Below, one piece after another: positions 46,385-55,684 of a stretch of 64,000 bases of DNA. This stretch comes from Niallia taxi. GTDB lineage: Bacteria > Bacillota > Bacilli > Bacillales > Cytobacillaceae. The notes below the pieces were generated by a model. It worked only from the letters and a program-made list of their open reading frames with translations, ran no database searches and was not told the DNA's origin. The position numbers and the translations under genes were made by a program. Position 1 is the first letter of the stretch. Each line of letters begins with the position of its first letter. The stretch spans positions 142,001-206,000 of the forward strand of contig NZ_CP102589.1 in NCBI RefSeq assembly GCF_032818155.1, given 5' to 3'.

Positions 46385-46415
46385 AAAAAAACCTCCGATT
46401 TCTCGGAGGTTTTTC
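46385..46415 (-). terminator. Terminator of the qox operon
   Basis: AAACCTCCGA / TCGGAGGTTT with flanking A and T runs, 4 nt after qoxD. Confidence 0.9.
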
Positions 46416-46418
46416 TTA

Positions 46419-46718
46419 TTAGTAATGAACATGTCCAGATGTCATTACCCAAATTGTTCCTGCAGCGACAACAATCGCACAGAAGAACGCATAGAAAATA
46501 TTGATTAATTGCATTTTGCCTTCCCCTTCAGTCAAATGCATGAACATGAAAAGTTGAAGCAATGCTTGAATTACTGCTAAAGAACCAATAATCCACATGA
46601 TTGTCACAAACGGCAAATCTGTATATCTTACAGCACCTACTGTTGCAAAAGTCAGCAATATAGAAACGATGAACCCTGCAACGTGGCCAGTTGGAAAACT
46701 GCTATTATGTTTAGCCAT
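46419..46718 (-). CDS. qoxD: Cytochrome aa3 quinol oxidase subunit IV
   Basis: Small subunit of 99 residues with three membrane helices (starting near 15, 40 and 72). HVAGFIVSILLTFATVGAV and QALLQLFMFMHLTEGEGK are the family signatures. It aids assembly of the oxidase. Last gene of qoxABCD, 3 nt after qoxC. Confidence 0.95.
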   Translation of the reverse strand: MAKHNSSFPTGHVAGFIVSILLTFATVGAVRYTDLPFVTIMWIIGSLAVIQALLQLFMFMHLTEGEGKMQLINIFYAFFCAIVVAAGTIWVMTSGHVHY

Positions 46719-46721
46719 AAA

Positions 46722-47321
46722 TTACACCATCCTTGCTAGATAAACGAATGTGAAGATGAAGATCCACACAACGTCTAAGAAGTGCCAATATAAGCTGATA
46801 ATAAACGTTTTACGCGCAGTCGTAGGTGTCAATCCACGTTTAGCCAATTGGATAATTACCGCAATCGCCCAGCCAATACCGATAGAAACGTGAAGTCCGT
46901 GTGTTCCTAACAGAACAAAGAAGCTTGAGAAATATGCGCTTGTCTGCATTTTCGCACCTTCATGAACATAATGGATGAACTCAGTCACCTCGAAGAATAC
47001 GAACCCAGCACCAAGCAATAAAGTAATGATAAGCCAAATTAACAAGCCTTTCAAATTATTGCGGCGCATATACCAGATAGCAATACCGCATGTGAAACTA
47101 CTTGTTAATAGTAGCATTGTTTCAATCATAACGTCTTTTAATATAAACAAATCTTTAGGAGTAGGTCCATCTGCAAAAGCATTGTATAGAGAACCGTGTG
47201 CGGCGAACAATGATGCAAATAAGACTATTTCAGCACCTAGGAAGATCCAGAAACCAAAGATATTAAGACGGTTCTGTTCCGTTTGGTACTCCAACGGTAA
47301 AGAAGTATCTACTTTAGCCAT
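46722..47321 (-). CDS. qoxC: Quinol oxidase subunit III
   Basis: Five-helix subunit III (199 residues). NIFGFWIFLGAEIVLFASLFA, TFGLHVSIG-like GTHGLHVSIGIGWA and HFLDVVWIFIFTFVYL match the cytochrome o/aa3 subunit III family. Its ATG overlaps the stop of qoxB (TAATG). Confidence 0.96.
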   Translation of the reverse strand: MAKVDTSLPLEYQTEQNRLNIFGFWIFLGAEIVLFASLFAAHGSLYNAFADGPTPKDLFILKDVMIETMLLLTSSFTCGIAIWYMRRNNLKGLLIWLIITLLLGAGFVFFEVTEFIHYVHEGAKMQTSAYFSSFFVLLGTHGLHVSIGIGWAIAVIIQLAKRGLTPTTARKTFIISLYWHFLDVVWIFIFTFVYLARMV

Positions 47322-49276
47322 TATTTTTCATCCCTCCATGCACGCTCAATTTTCTTGATGTCGTCGACTTTCACGTGGTAGCCGTCATTATAATCAAATG
47401 AACGAACAAGTAAGCCAACAAATATAAATGCAGCCGCAATTGCTGCTAGAGGAATCCACTCGAATACCATGAAGAATCCGGCAGCGCCAAAGATTACACA
47501 CATGATAAATGGAAGCCCAGAATTGCTCGGCATATGAATTTCTTCTAATTCATTTTCTTTTAGTACTAACGCATCTTTGTCTTTCTTCTTCATGTGCCAG
47601 AAAGCATCTAATGTTTTAACTTCAGGCAATTGTGCAAAGTTATAGAATTGTACAGGTGAAGCTGTATGCCATTCTAGAGTTCTTGCATCCCATGGATCTG
47701 TAGAAATATTGCGTTTTGCATAACGTGCACTCCAGTAGATGTTGTAAACTAATACTGCGAATCCAGCCGCAAGAATCAATGAACCTACTGCGGAAAGTGC
47801 GAATAATGGTGCAAACCCTGACTCTACAGAGAATGTGTAAGAACGTCTTACTGCACCTTTTAAGCCTAGGAAGAACATAGGCATAAATGTTAAGTTGAAA
47901 CCAATGTTGAACAACCAGAAATGCCATTTTCCAAGACGTTCGTTTAATGCGTGACCGAACATCTTTGGCCACCAGTAATAGAATCCTGCAAATACCGCGT
48001 ATACTACCCCTGGAATCAACACATAATGGAAGTGAGCTACTAGGAATAAAGTATTATGGTATTGATAGTCAGCTGCAGCCATTGCAAGCATAACCCCTGT
48101 TACCCCACCAATAGTGAAGGTCGGAATGAAAGCAAGTGACCATAGCATTGCAGTTGTAAACTGGATGCGGCCTTTTCTCATTGTAAACAGCCAGTTGAAA
48201 ATCTTAACCCCTGTAGGAACAGCGATTAACATTGTCGTAATAGAAAATACTGAGTTAACGACTGGTCCAGATCCCATTGTGTAGAAATGGTGAACCCAAA
48301 CAACGAAACTCAAGATTGCAATTCCGACAATAGAAATAATCATAGATTTATATCCATATAATGTTTTTCTTGAGAAAGTCGAAATAATCTCTGAGAACAT
48401 ACCAAATGCAGGCAGAACAACGATATAAACTTCAGGATGTCCCCATAGCCAGAATAGGTTGTTCCAAAGCATTGCATTTCCTCCTCCTGAAACAGTGAAG
48501 AAATGTGTACCGAACATACGGTCAAAAGTCATCAATGCTAAAGCAACAGTAAGAATTGGGAATGCAAAAATGATTAAAACGTTTGTCAATAAAGCAGTCC
48601 AAGTAAACATAGGCATTTTCATTAATGTCATGCCTTTTGTACGCATTTTCAGGATTGTGACAACAAAGTTAATACCTGTCATCAATGTACCTGCCCCTGC
48701 AATCTGCAAGCCTATTGCGTAATAGTTATTACCTACTCCAGGTGTAAATTCTTTACCTGCAAGCGGGAAGTACGATGTCCAACCAGCATCTGGAGAACCA
48801 CCGACTACGAAAGAAATATTGAAAAGCATTGCTCCTGAGAAAGTTAGCCAGAAGCTCAAAGCGTTCAATTGTGGGAACGCAACGTCACGTGCTCCAATTT
48901 GCAATGGAATAACAACGTTCATAAGACCAATTAAAGCAGGCATCGCCATGAACAAGATCATGATAACACCATGTGTTGTAAATACTTCATCATAATGCTG
49001 TGCATCCAAGAACTTCATGTCTGGTGCTGCTGTTTGTGCTTTCATCATTAAACCATCAATACCGCCACGGAAGAACATTAATACCGCAACAATAATGTAC
49101 ATTATACCAATACGTTTATGATCGACAGTTGTGATCCATTCATCCCATAGGTAACGCCATTTTTTCAAATACGTGATTAGAACTAAAGCACCAATCATCG
49201 TCAATGCGATACCGATTTGGGAGCCAAGGATCAACGGGTCTCCTTTAACAAGGATTTCATTCCACTTAATGTCCAT
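47321..49276 (-). CDS. qoxB: Quinol oxidase subunit I (heme-copper)
   Basis: Catalytic subunit with the heme A and heme a3-CuB centre; about 14-15 membrane helices in 651 residues. Heme-copper landmarks are TTHGVIMILFMAMP (low-spin heme His), WLWGHPEVYIVVLPAFGM (His-Tyr copper ligand region), VWVHHFYTMG (two CuB His) and HNTLFLVAHFHYVLIPG (a3 His). The proton-channel Glu lies in GHPEVY. Start ATG 49276 overlaps the qoxA stop as ATGA; GGGGGTGA is 8 nt upstream. Reduces O2 with quinol as electron donor. Confidence 0.97.
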   Translation of the reverse strand: MDIKWNEILVKGDPLILGSQIGIALTMIGALVLITYLKKWRYLWDEWITTVDHKRIGIMYIIVAVLMFFRGGIDGLMMKAQTAAPDMKFLDAQHYDEVFTTHGVIMILFMAMPALIGLMNVVIPLQIGARDVAFPQLNALSFWLTFSGAMLFNISFVVGGSPDAGWTSYFPLAGKEFTPGVGNNYYAIGLQIAGAGTLMTGINFVVTILKMRTKGMTLMKMPMFTWTALLTNVLIIFAFPILTVALALMTFDRMFGTHFFTVSGGGNAMLWNNLFWLWGHPEVYIVVLPAFGMFSEIISTFSRKTLYGYKSMIISIVGIAILSFVVWVHHFYTMGSGPVVNSVFSITTMLIAVPTGVKIFNWLFTMRKGRIQFTTAMLWSLAFIPTFTIGGVTGVMLAMAAADYQYHNTLFLVAHFHYVLIPGVVYAVFAGFYYWWPKMFGHALNERLGKWHFWLFNIGFNLTFMPMFFLGLKGAVRRSYTFSVESGFAPLFALSAVGSLILAAGFAVLVYNIYWSARYAKRNISTDPWDARTLEWHTASPVQFYNFAQLPEVKTLDAFWHMKKKDKDALVLKENELEEIHMPSNSGLPFIMCVIFGAAGFFMVFEWIPLAAIAAAFIFVGLLVRSFDYNDGYHVKVDDIKKIERAWRDEK

Positions 49277-50220
49277 CAATGCTCACCCCCATCAGTTTTC
49301 TCTTCGCTGTCTGCATCTTCATGATCGAAGATTTTACCTTGGTAACCATGAACTTTGTACAATTCAGGGTTCAAGTAATAGTTAGAAGTTCCGCCTTTAC
49401 CATGATCAATCCATTCTAAATGTGTATTAGAGAATGTCATGCGTCCTAAATGCGTAGGCTTCAACAATTCTTTATATTTATCTTCTGTTAACTTAGGAGC
49501 AGTATCTTTTACTTCATCTACCCAAGCATTGTAATCATCTTGTGTTTCAGCTTCTACGTTGAATTGCATTTCTGCATATCCTTTACCGTTGAAGTTTGTG
49601 TTTTGGCCTAAATATTCACCTGTATGATCTGCAACTAAGTATAGCTCTGTTTCAGCTCCATACATTGTGTATTTTTGACCAGCAAGCTGTGGAACCCAGA
49701 AAGATTGCATTGTTCCAGCAGAAGTCAATTTAAATTCAATCGGAACACCAGCAGGGATTTTAACGTAGTTCACAGTTTCAATTCCCTCTTCTGGATAACT
49801 GAAAATCCATTTCCAGTCTGCAGATGTGACATTAATCACAACTGGTTCCTGATCTTCGTAATTCTTTGGAATATCTTCTACTGCATAAATTGTTTTGACA
49901 GTTGGAATTGTCAAAGCAATAATGATTAAGAAAGGAATAACAGTCCAGACAATTTCAAGCACTGTACTTCCGTGCTCCTCTGGCGGTTCATACCCTTCAT
50001 TTTCAGGTTTAGCACGGTATTTCCAAACAATGTAACCGAACAAACCAAAAACAACTATTACGATAATTGCCATAAAGATAAGCGACCAGTTAATTAAATC
50101 CATAATGCTTTTAGCTACAGGGCCTTTTGGATCAAATACAACCATACTCTCACAGCCGCTAAGTACAAAAATTGGCAAAATCGCTAGAAGTGATAATAAT
50201 AAGCCTTTTTTTGACTTCAT
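49276..50220 (-). CDS. qoxA: Quinol oxidase subunit II
   Basis: Subunit II, a lipoprotein with lipobox LSGC (Cys23), two membrane helices and an outer cupredoxin domain. It lacks the CuA cysteines (SFWVPQLAGQKYTMYG contains none), as expected of a quinol and not a cytochrome c oxidase. ENEGYEPPEEHGSTVLEIVWTVIPF is typical. Length 314. First gene of the operon, with AAGGAGATG before the start. Confidence 0.96.
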   Translation of the reverse strand: MKSKKGLLLSLLAILPIFVLSGCESMVVFDPKGPVAKSIMDLINWSLIFMAIIVIVVFGLFGYIVWKYRAKPENEGYEPPEEHGSTVLEIVWTVIPFLIIIALTIPTVKTIYAVEDIPKNYEDQEPVVINVTSADWKWIFSYPEEGIETVNYVKIPAGVPIEFKLTSAGTMQSFWVPQLAGQKYTMYGAETELYLVADHTGEYLGQNTNFNGKGYAEMQFNVEAETQDDYNAWVDEVKDTAPKLTEDKYKELLKPTHLGRMTFSNTHLEWIDHGKGGTSNYYLNPELYKVHGYQGKIFDHEDADSEEKTDGGEH

Positions 50221-50593
50221 TTAGTGCATCTCCTTCCAATTTAACTTTTAAATGTTAAAATATTCACAGAATGTTCAAGAATTAGACATAGAACATTCAT
50301 TTTAAATAGGTAAAATACTATTATTACTACCTGTATGATGATATCATATCTCGAAGCATGTAAATGTGACAAAAATCGTAAGGATATTTTTTCCAATTAA
50401 CACATTTGTTTTGCCATTAATCTAGCAAACATTTTCCAAGAAGATACCAACTCAGTAATTATAGCAGATGTGGCTATGAAAATCTATGTCCATAAACTTG
50501 TCACATCTACTTTTTTAAAAGGATATGTAACCATTATTACCCAAACAAAACGCTTCTATTATATATACTTTTTTTTTCATGAAAATCATATAT
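50221..50593. other. qox upstream region with inverted repeat
   Basis: Non-coding and AT-rich. It holds an 8-bp inverted repeat GAATGTTC / GAACATTC at 50269-50298 (arm-to-arm centre distance 22 nt), about 50-80 nt upstream of the qoxA start. No other motif recognised. The qox promoter must lie here. Confidence 0.45.
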
Positions 50594-50626
50594 AAAAGGC
50601 TGGAACAATTCGTTCCAGCCTTTTGT
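50594..50626 (-). terminator. Terminator after the penicillin-binding-protein gene
   Basis: AAAAGGCTGGAAC / GTTCCAGCCTTTT, loop of 5, immediately after the stop at 50629. Confidence 0.85.
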
Positions 50627-50628
50627 TT

Positions 50629-52725
50629 TTATTGACCCATTATTTCGTTCCATTTGTCTTTCAGCTTCCCGCTGATAACGCCTGCATCTTCCTTCATTTC
50701 ATCTACTACTTGACTCCATTTGGAAGAATTCTCTTCAATCGTTGTTTGAATTTCTTTTGCCTTTTCCTTGATTGCTTCTTTTGTTTCTTCCACTTTCTGT
50801 GTACGCTCTTTTTTACCTGCAAGCTGGTCGCTCACAGATATAACAGAAAAGTTCTCTGGCTCCACATACTGAACTGCTTGATCCATGATTGTTTTGAATA
50901 TTGGTACGACATCTCCTGAGCTTTTACTCTTAAGATAATGCTGATTATCTGTTTTGTCATAGCCGAGCCACATTGCTCCAACTAAGTTTGGCGTATAGCC
51001 GACAAACCACTGATCTTTTGTACCAGACAGATTAGCGTTAGCCAATTGTGTCGAACCTGTTTTTCCAGCTATTTCAAAACCGGTTACCTTTGCTCCTTGA
51101 CCTGTACCTGAATCTATAACATCCAACAGCATGGAGGTCATATTCTCCGCGACAGATTTTGATGTCACTTTAGTCGAATTTGATTGATACTCTGCAATAA
51201 CATTGCCTGTTGGCCCGACAATCTTAGTAATCAAATGTCCTTCCATCCGAACTCCGTTATTTGGGAATGCAGAATATGCTTCTGCCATCTGCAGCGGGGA
51301 AACCCCCTTCGTCATTCCTCCAAGTGCAATCCCTAAGTACTCATCATCCTTTTCATACGGAATTCCGAATCGATCTAAAGCATCGAGTCCTTTATCAAGT
51401 CCTATTTTATCCAATAACCAAACTGCAGGAACGTTTAGGGATTTCTCCAGTGCCTCATACATCGGTACATCCCCTTGGTAGGTTTTAGTAAAGTTTTGTG
51501 GCTCATAGTCACCTTTTTTAAACGGTTCATCCTTCAGAATAGAGGTAGTCTTATATCCTGCTTCTAGTGCCGGTGTATAAACCGCCAACGGCTTCATTGT
51601 TGATCCTGGCTGAACCTTAATTTGTGTTGCACGGTTATATCCTCTGAAAACCTGTTCTCCCCTTCCTCCAACAAGACCTCTAATACCGCCTGTCTCAGGG
51701 TCAAGCAACACAGCACCTCCTTGTGAAGATGTTCCATCACTGCTTGATGGAAATAAGGAGTCATTCGCAAATGTTTTTTCAAGTGTTGATTGCAGGTTTT
51801 GGTCCATTTCTGTATAAATTTTATAGCCTCTTGTTAAAATCTCTTCTTGGGTGAGCCCATATTGTGATATTGCCTCATCTATTACTGAATCAACAAAGTA
51901 AGGATAATCTCTATCAATGAACGAGCCTCCGCCGTCTTCCAGCACAATCTTTTCATCAATCGCTTTTTTATATTCAGCTTCCGAGATTACTTTTTCCTCC
52001 TTCATCTTGCCAAGCACTACATTTCGCCGCTTAATCGCACCTTCATAATTTTTATACGGATCAAGAGCAGACGGCGCTTGGAGCAAGCCCGCAGTCAGTG
52101 CTGCTTCGCTTATAGAAACATCCTTGATGTTTTTGTTATAGTACTTTTTAGCTGCTTGATCTATTCCCCATGCACCGCTCCCAAAATATACGTGGTTAAG
52201 ATACATTTGGAGAATTTCATCCTTGCTGTAGTGCTTCTCTATTTCCACAGCTAAAAATAATTCTTCTGCTTTTCGTTTATATGTCTGTTCAGAAGATAAC
52301 AGGGCATTTTTGGTAAGCTGCTGTGTGATTGTGCTGCCTCCGCCCGTTATACTGCCAGCAAGAAGGTTCTTAAAGAATGCCCGTGTTATTCCTTTTAAAT
52401 CAAAACCATTATGACTGTAGAATCTTTCATCCTCAATGGAGACTACTGCCCCCGGCACATAGTCTGGCAGATCCTTCAGCTCTATTCCTTCCGTTCTTTC
52501 TGTTTTTATTTCCGTCGCCTCATCGCCGTCTTTGTCATAAATGACGGTAGCCTGGCTTAATCCAGCCTTCAACGTACTTACATTTGCTTGGCTTGCCAAA
52601 TACATGAAATATAATATAGAAACTAGTACAAATAATAGCAATGCTAACAAAAGAATTTGTGTTAAGTGTCTTCTTTTCCAAAACCGCCAGAACATTCCTA
52701 GCAGAGATTTGATTTTCTCCATCAT
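50629..52725 (-). CDS. Class A penicillin-binding protein (glycosyltransferase-transpeptidase)
   Basis: Bifunctional peptidoglycan synthase of 698 residues. Short basic cytoplasmic tail, one membrane helix (about 22-44), GT51 glycosyltransferase domain with catalytic EDERFYSHNGFDLKGI, STITQQLTKN and RKAEELFLAVEIEKHYSK, and a transpeptidase with SxxK STMK (Ser375), SLN and KTGST (Lys about 555). The C-terminal tail of about 60 residues is charged and helical. The size and layout fit PBP 2c/2d (PbpF/PbpG) types in Bacillus rather than PBP1; which paralogue is uncertain. Downstream terminator at 50594. Confidence 0.94.
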   Translation of the reverse strand: MMEKIKSLLGMFWRFWKRRHLTQILLLALLLFVLVSILYFMYLASQANVSTLKAGLSQATVIYDKDGDEATEIKTERTEGIELKDLPDYVPGAVVSIEDERFYSHNGFDLKGITRAFFKNLLAGSITGGGSTITQQLTKNALLSSEQTYKRKAEELFLAVEIEKHYSKDEILQMYLNHVYFGSGAWGIDQAAKKYYNKNIKDVSISEAALTAGLLQAPSALDPYKNYEGAIKRRNVVLGKMKEEKVISEAEYKKAIDEKIVLEDGGGSFIDRDYPYFVDSVIDEAISQYGLTQEEILTRGYKIYTEMDQNLQSTLEKTFANDSLFPSSSDGTSSQGGAVLLDPETGGIRGLVGGRGEQVFRGYNRATQIKVQPGSTMKPLAVYTPALEAGYKTTSILKDEPFKKGDYEPQNFTKTYQGDVPMYEALEKSLNVPAVWLLDKIGLDKGLDALDRFGIPYEKDDEYLGIALGGMTKGVSPLQMAEAYSAFPNNGVRMEGHLITKIVGPTGNVIAEYQSNSTKVTSKSVAENMTSMLLDVIDSGTGQGAKVTGFEIAGKTGSTQLANANLSGTKDQWFVGYTPNLVGAMWLGYDKTDNQHYLKSKSSGDVVPIFKTIMDQAVQYVEPENFSVISVSDQLAGKKERTQKVEETKEAIKEKAKEIQTTIEENSSKWSQVVDEMKEDAGVISGKLKDKWNEIMGQ

Positions 52726-52931
52726 TTTACCCTTTCCTTTTCTTCATTCTCTATACTTTCTATTTAGACGTAATATTACCATAAATTGTTGCAGTTCATT
52801 CTATAAAAACTATATGCTCTTTCAGCAGCAAATACAATATATATTATAGCCAAAACACTTGACTTTCCCTCTTTTTGGCTTGTTTATCTATTCCTCTGGC
52901 TGGGAATAGATAAGAAAAAGGAGTGATTGAT

Positions 52932-53051
52932 ATGAAGAAAATGATAAGAACAGCTATTAAATGGGCTCCAGTCATTTATCCTATCGTCAAAAAACTGATG
53001 GAAAAGAGAAAGCAGTCTAAAGGCGGCTCTGCTTCACGAATGCCAAACTAA
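52932..53051 (+). CDS. 39-residue basic small protein
   Basis: ATG 52932 with AAAGGAG 8 nt upstream encodes [20 protein letters not shown], then [12 protein letters not shown] and a short Ser/Arg tail, stopping at 53051. It has one short hydrophobic stretch (WAPVIYPIV) flanked by Lys and Arg, like a membrane-associated amphipathic peptide. A terminator follows at once. The combined ribosome site, frame and terminator favour a real gene; the function is unknown. Confidence 0.65.
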   Translation: MKKMIRTAIKWAPVIYPIVKKLMEKRKQSKGGSASRMPN

Positions 53052-53053
53052 AT

Positions 53054-53089
53054 AAAAAAGGCTGAAACTTAACGGTTTCAGCCTTTTCT
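53054..53089 (+). terminator. Terminator of the 39-residue ORF
   Basis: AAAAGGCTGAAAC / GTTTCAGCCTTTT, 3 nt after the stop. Confidence 0.85.
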
Positions 53090-53093
53090 AATA

Positions 53094-53124
53094 GAAAAAA
53101 AGCTGATTTTCATCAGCCTTTTTC
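53094..53124 (-). terminator. Terminator of the glycosyltransferase gene
   Basis: Minus-strand GGCTGAT-GAAA-ATCAGCT then TTTTTTT, beside the stop at 53126. It is back to back with the plus-strand terminator. Confidence 0.82.
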
Positions 53125-53125
53125 A

Positions 53126-53983
53126 TTATATGTTTTTTGCACTTGCTTCCTGCTCCAATCCAGATGCAGTCTTTTCTAAGTAATGATAATACGTCTTTTT
53201 ATATGGATGGACATATCCCTTCAGCCATGGCTTTTCTTCCCCGCAGAAATGAACAATCGCAGGCTTACTGAACGCTTCCTGCTTTTTGATTTCATCAATA
53301 AATTCTAATTTCTTTTGTTTTAACAATAAATACGCTTGAGCATTCCACTTCGGATGAAGCTCGAGCCATTTATCACAAAGCAATGTGTTAAGAATATCTT
53401 GATCATGGTATTCTAGCTGTTCATCTGTTGCATTTTTTATATAATCAAAGGCTCTGTCTGTTATATTGTTGTCTCTCCAGCTTTTTAAGTCTATTAGCAT
53501 AATGCCTGCATTAAAATAGTTTGCATCCTCGCTGACGTTAAGTGTTTGAAGTCTGTCATGAAGTCCGCAGTCAATTACTGCAGCAGCAATATTAGGTGAA
53601 ATATCTTGATCATAGATTTTGGAAACATCATCTAGCACTACAGTGTCGCTGTCGATATAGAGGACCTTTGCAATATCTGGATCAGAAATTAAATCTGGAA
53701 TGGAAATACGGTAATAGGAGGCTTTTGTGATATGTCTGCTTTCGATTGCGTTCTCATATTGTTTTGGATCAACATCCAAAAATTGTATGGAAGTTTGATA
53801 TGGAGCTACAGTCTTTTGCAGCCATTGTTTATTCTTCTCTGTTATGCCACCATTCAGCACATATAGCTGCACCTTTCTGTGTTGATGGGTATTTTCTAAG
53901 AGAGAAACAAACATCACTCCTAGATGGGGAACATAATTATCATCTGTTGAAGAAACCACATGGATAGTCTTATTAGTATTCAT
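53126..53983 (-). CDS. gspA: Family 8 glycosyltransferase, GspA-like
   Basis: Cytoplasmic glycosyltransferase of family GT8 (GT-A fold, retaining). Metal-binding DxD motif is DSDT at 111-114 (YIDSDTVVLDD), with SSTDDNYVPHLGVMFVSLLEN at the start and NYFNAGIMLIDLKSWR, HDQDILNTLL and HFCGEEKPW later. Length 285 is close to B. subtilis general stress protein A. The acceptor is unknown. Monocistronic. Confidence 0.87.
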   Translation of the reverse strand: MNTNKTIHVVSSTDDNYVPHLGVMFVSLLENTHQHRKVQLYVLNGGITEKNKQWLQKTVAPYQTSIQFLDVDPKQYENAIESRHITKASYYRISIPDLISDPDIAKVLYIDSDTVVLDDVSKIYDQDISPNIAAAVIDCGLHDRLQTLNVSEDANYFNAGIMLIDLKSWRDNNITDRAFDYIKNATDEQLEYHDQDILNTLLCDKWLELHPKWNAQAYLLLKQKKLEFIDEIKKQEAFSKPAIVHFCGEEKPWLKGYVHPYKKTYYHYLEKTASGLEQEASAKNI

Positions 53984-54060
53984 TTTACACTTTCTCTCCT
54001 CTCTGTATGCTCCTTATCTACCCTTGTCCAAACCCCACAAAACTTATTGGAAAATAATAC

Positions 54061-54095
54061 AAAAAAGAGCTGCCCTATTAAAGGACAGCTCTTTA
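54061..54095 (-). terminator. Terminator of the mtl operon
   Basis: AAAGAGCTGTCCT / AGGGCAGCTCTTTT on the minus strand, 7 nt after mtlD. Confidence 0.87.
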
Positions 54096-54102
54096 TACTA
54101 AG

Positions 54103-55251
54103 TTATTGAATTTCTTTGTAAGCAGCAGCTACAGCACTAACTAGCTTGTTGTCTGCTGACAGTCCAGAAACCTCGATGAATGCTTGTTCTGCTCCTTTTG
54201 ACTGAATCAATTCTTTTAACTCAACTGATTCTTGATCCTCTGATGAGAAGAACAGCATCGCTGAAGCCATTACTTCCACTAATCCTGCAGGAATTTCCTT
54301 GAATAGTTCAACATATTCCATTGCTGGTGCAACTAAGCGGTCATTGCGACTTAATTTGCGTAGTGGAGAACGTCCCACCCTTTTCACATCGTCAACGATA
54401 TGTGGGTTAGAGAATCTTCCGATGATTTTTTGAATATACTTTTGATGCTCTTCCTTGTCGAACTTGTATTTTTCAACAAGCACTTTTCCTGTCTCACCTA
54501 AGACTTGCAATACCTTTTCCTCAACAGCTTTATGAGCAATAGTTTCAGAAATTGTTTTATAATCCTTTATGTTACCAAGGTATGCTGTTGTAGCATGACC
54601 TGTATTAACAGTGAATAGTTTTCTTTCAATATAAGCAGTTAAGTTTTCAACGAAATGTGCTTCTGGAATCTCAGGCTTATCACCTTTGATTTCCGTTTCA
54701 TCAATAACCCACTCAAAGAATGGCTCAACAAGTACGTCCAACAGCTTTTCATTTGACTGATTCGGAACAATGCGGTCTACTGCAGAATCAGGGAATCCAA
54801 TATATTCTTCCGCCCATGTTTTTTCTTCATCATTTAGGTGCTCAAACACGAACTTCTTCAATTCTGTGCTACCGCCAATCATGTTTTCACATGCAATGAT
54901 ATTCAAGAATTGCCCATTTTTTGCTTTTCTTGCTTTCAATCCATCTGCAATTAATGGTGCAATGAACTTAAGGATATTTGGACCAATAGCTGTTGTAACT
55001 AAATCAGCAGATGCAATTTCTTCCACTGCCTTTTCCGGATTCGCTTTACTGTTAATACCTTTAATATTAGTTACAGTAAATTGGTCCTTCGCATCATTTG
55101 CCAAAAATACATTGTATGTGCCCTCTTGGTTGATTTCATCAATGACTTTTTCATTTACATCTACAAAGTGAACTTCATACTTTGATTGATGTAATAAAAG
55201 GCCGATAAAGCCTCTCCCAATATTTCCTGCTCCAAAATGGATAGCTTTCAT
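54103..55251 (-). CDS. mtlD: Mannitol-1-phosphate 5-dehydrogenase
   Basis: Oxidises mannitol-1-phosphate to fructose-6-phosphate with NAD. N-terminal Rossmann domain opens AIHFGAGNIGRGFIGLLLHQSKYEVHFVD; central catalytic segment is VNTGHATTAYLGNIKDYKTI, with the active-site Lys; then FSNPHIVDDVKRVGRSPLRKL. Length 382. One nt after mtlF; it completes the pathway begun by MtlA. Confidence 0.97.
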   Translation of the reverse strand: MKAIHFGAGNIGRGFIGLLLHQSKYEVHFVDVNEKVIDEINQEGTYNVFLANDAKDQFTVTNIKGINSKANPEKAVEEIASADLVTTAIGPNILKFIAPLIADGLKARKAKNGQFLNIIACENMIGGSTELKKFVFEHLNDEEKTWAEEYIGFPDSAVDRIVPNQSNEKLLDVLVEPFFEWVIDETEIKGDKPEIPEAHFVENLTAYIERKLFTVNTGHATTAYLGNIKDYKTISETIAHKAVEEKVLQVLGETGKVLVEKYKFDKEEHQKYIQKIIGRFSNPHIVDDVKRVGRSPLRKLSRNDRLVAPAMEYVELFKEIPAGLVEVMASAMLFFSSEDQESVELKELIQSKGAEQAFIEVSGLSADNKLVSAVAAAYKEIQ

Positions 55252-55252
55252 A

Positions 55253-55684
55253 TTAGTTAACCTCGCTTAGAATTGAAATAATTTCCTCTTCTGATTTTGC
55301 TTGAACAAGCTTTTCAACATTTTCTTCTTCTGAACATACGATTGCGATTTGAGACAGAATCTCTAAGTGCTCTCCGTCTTTACCTGCAATACCAACTAGT
55401 AATTTCACAATGTTTCCATCACCGAAGTCAACACCGTTTGGAACTTGTACTACTGATAGACCTGATTGTAGAACAGCTGCTTTTGCTTCATCTGTACCAT
55501 GTGGAATCGCTAGGAAGTTACCCATGTAAGTAGAAGAAAGCTCTTCTCTTTGAAGCATTGCTGGAATATAATCTGCTGAAACATAGCCTTGGTCTACCAA
55601 GATTTGACCAGCTAATTTAATAGCCTCTGTTTTTTCAGACACATTACTGTTTAGGATGATGTTTTCTTTTTTTAATATAGACAT
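55253..55684 (-). CDS. mtlF: PTS mannitol EIIA component
   Basis: Cytosolic phosphocarrier between HPr and MtlA. Phosphorylated His62 lies in [12 protein letters not shown]. Length 143. Overlaps the end of mtlR by 13 nt, and lies before mtlD. Confidence 0.96.
   Translation of the reverse strand: MSILKKENIILNSNVSEKTEAIKLAGQILVDQGYVSADYIPAMLQREELSSTYMGNFLAIPHGTDEAKAAVLQSGLSVVQVPNGVDFGDGNIVKLLVGIAGKDGEHLEILSQIAIVCSEEENVEKLVQAKSEEEIISILSEVN

Noticed and set aside
50623..50919. Plus-strand 98-residue frame at the end of the penicillin-binding-protein gene
   Set aside because: It is antisense to a well-conserved coding region and has no ribosome site.
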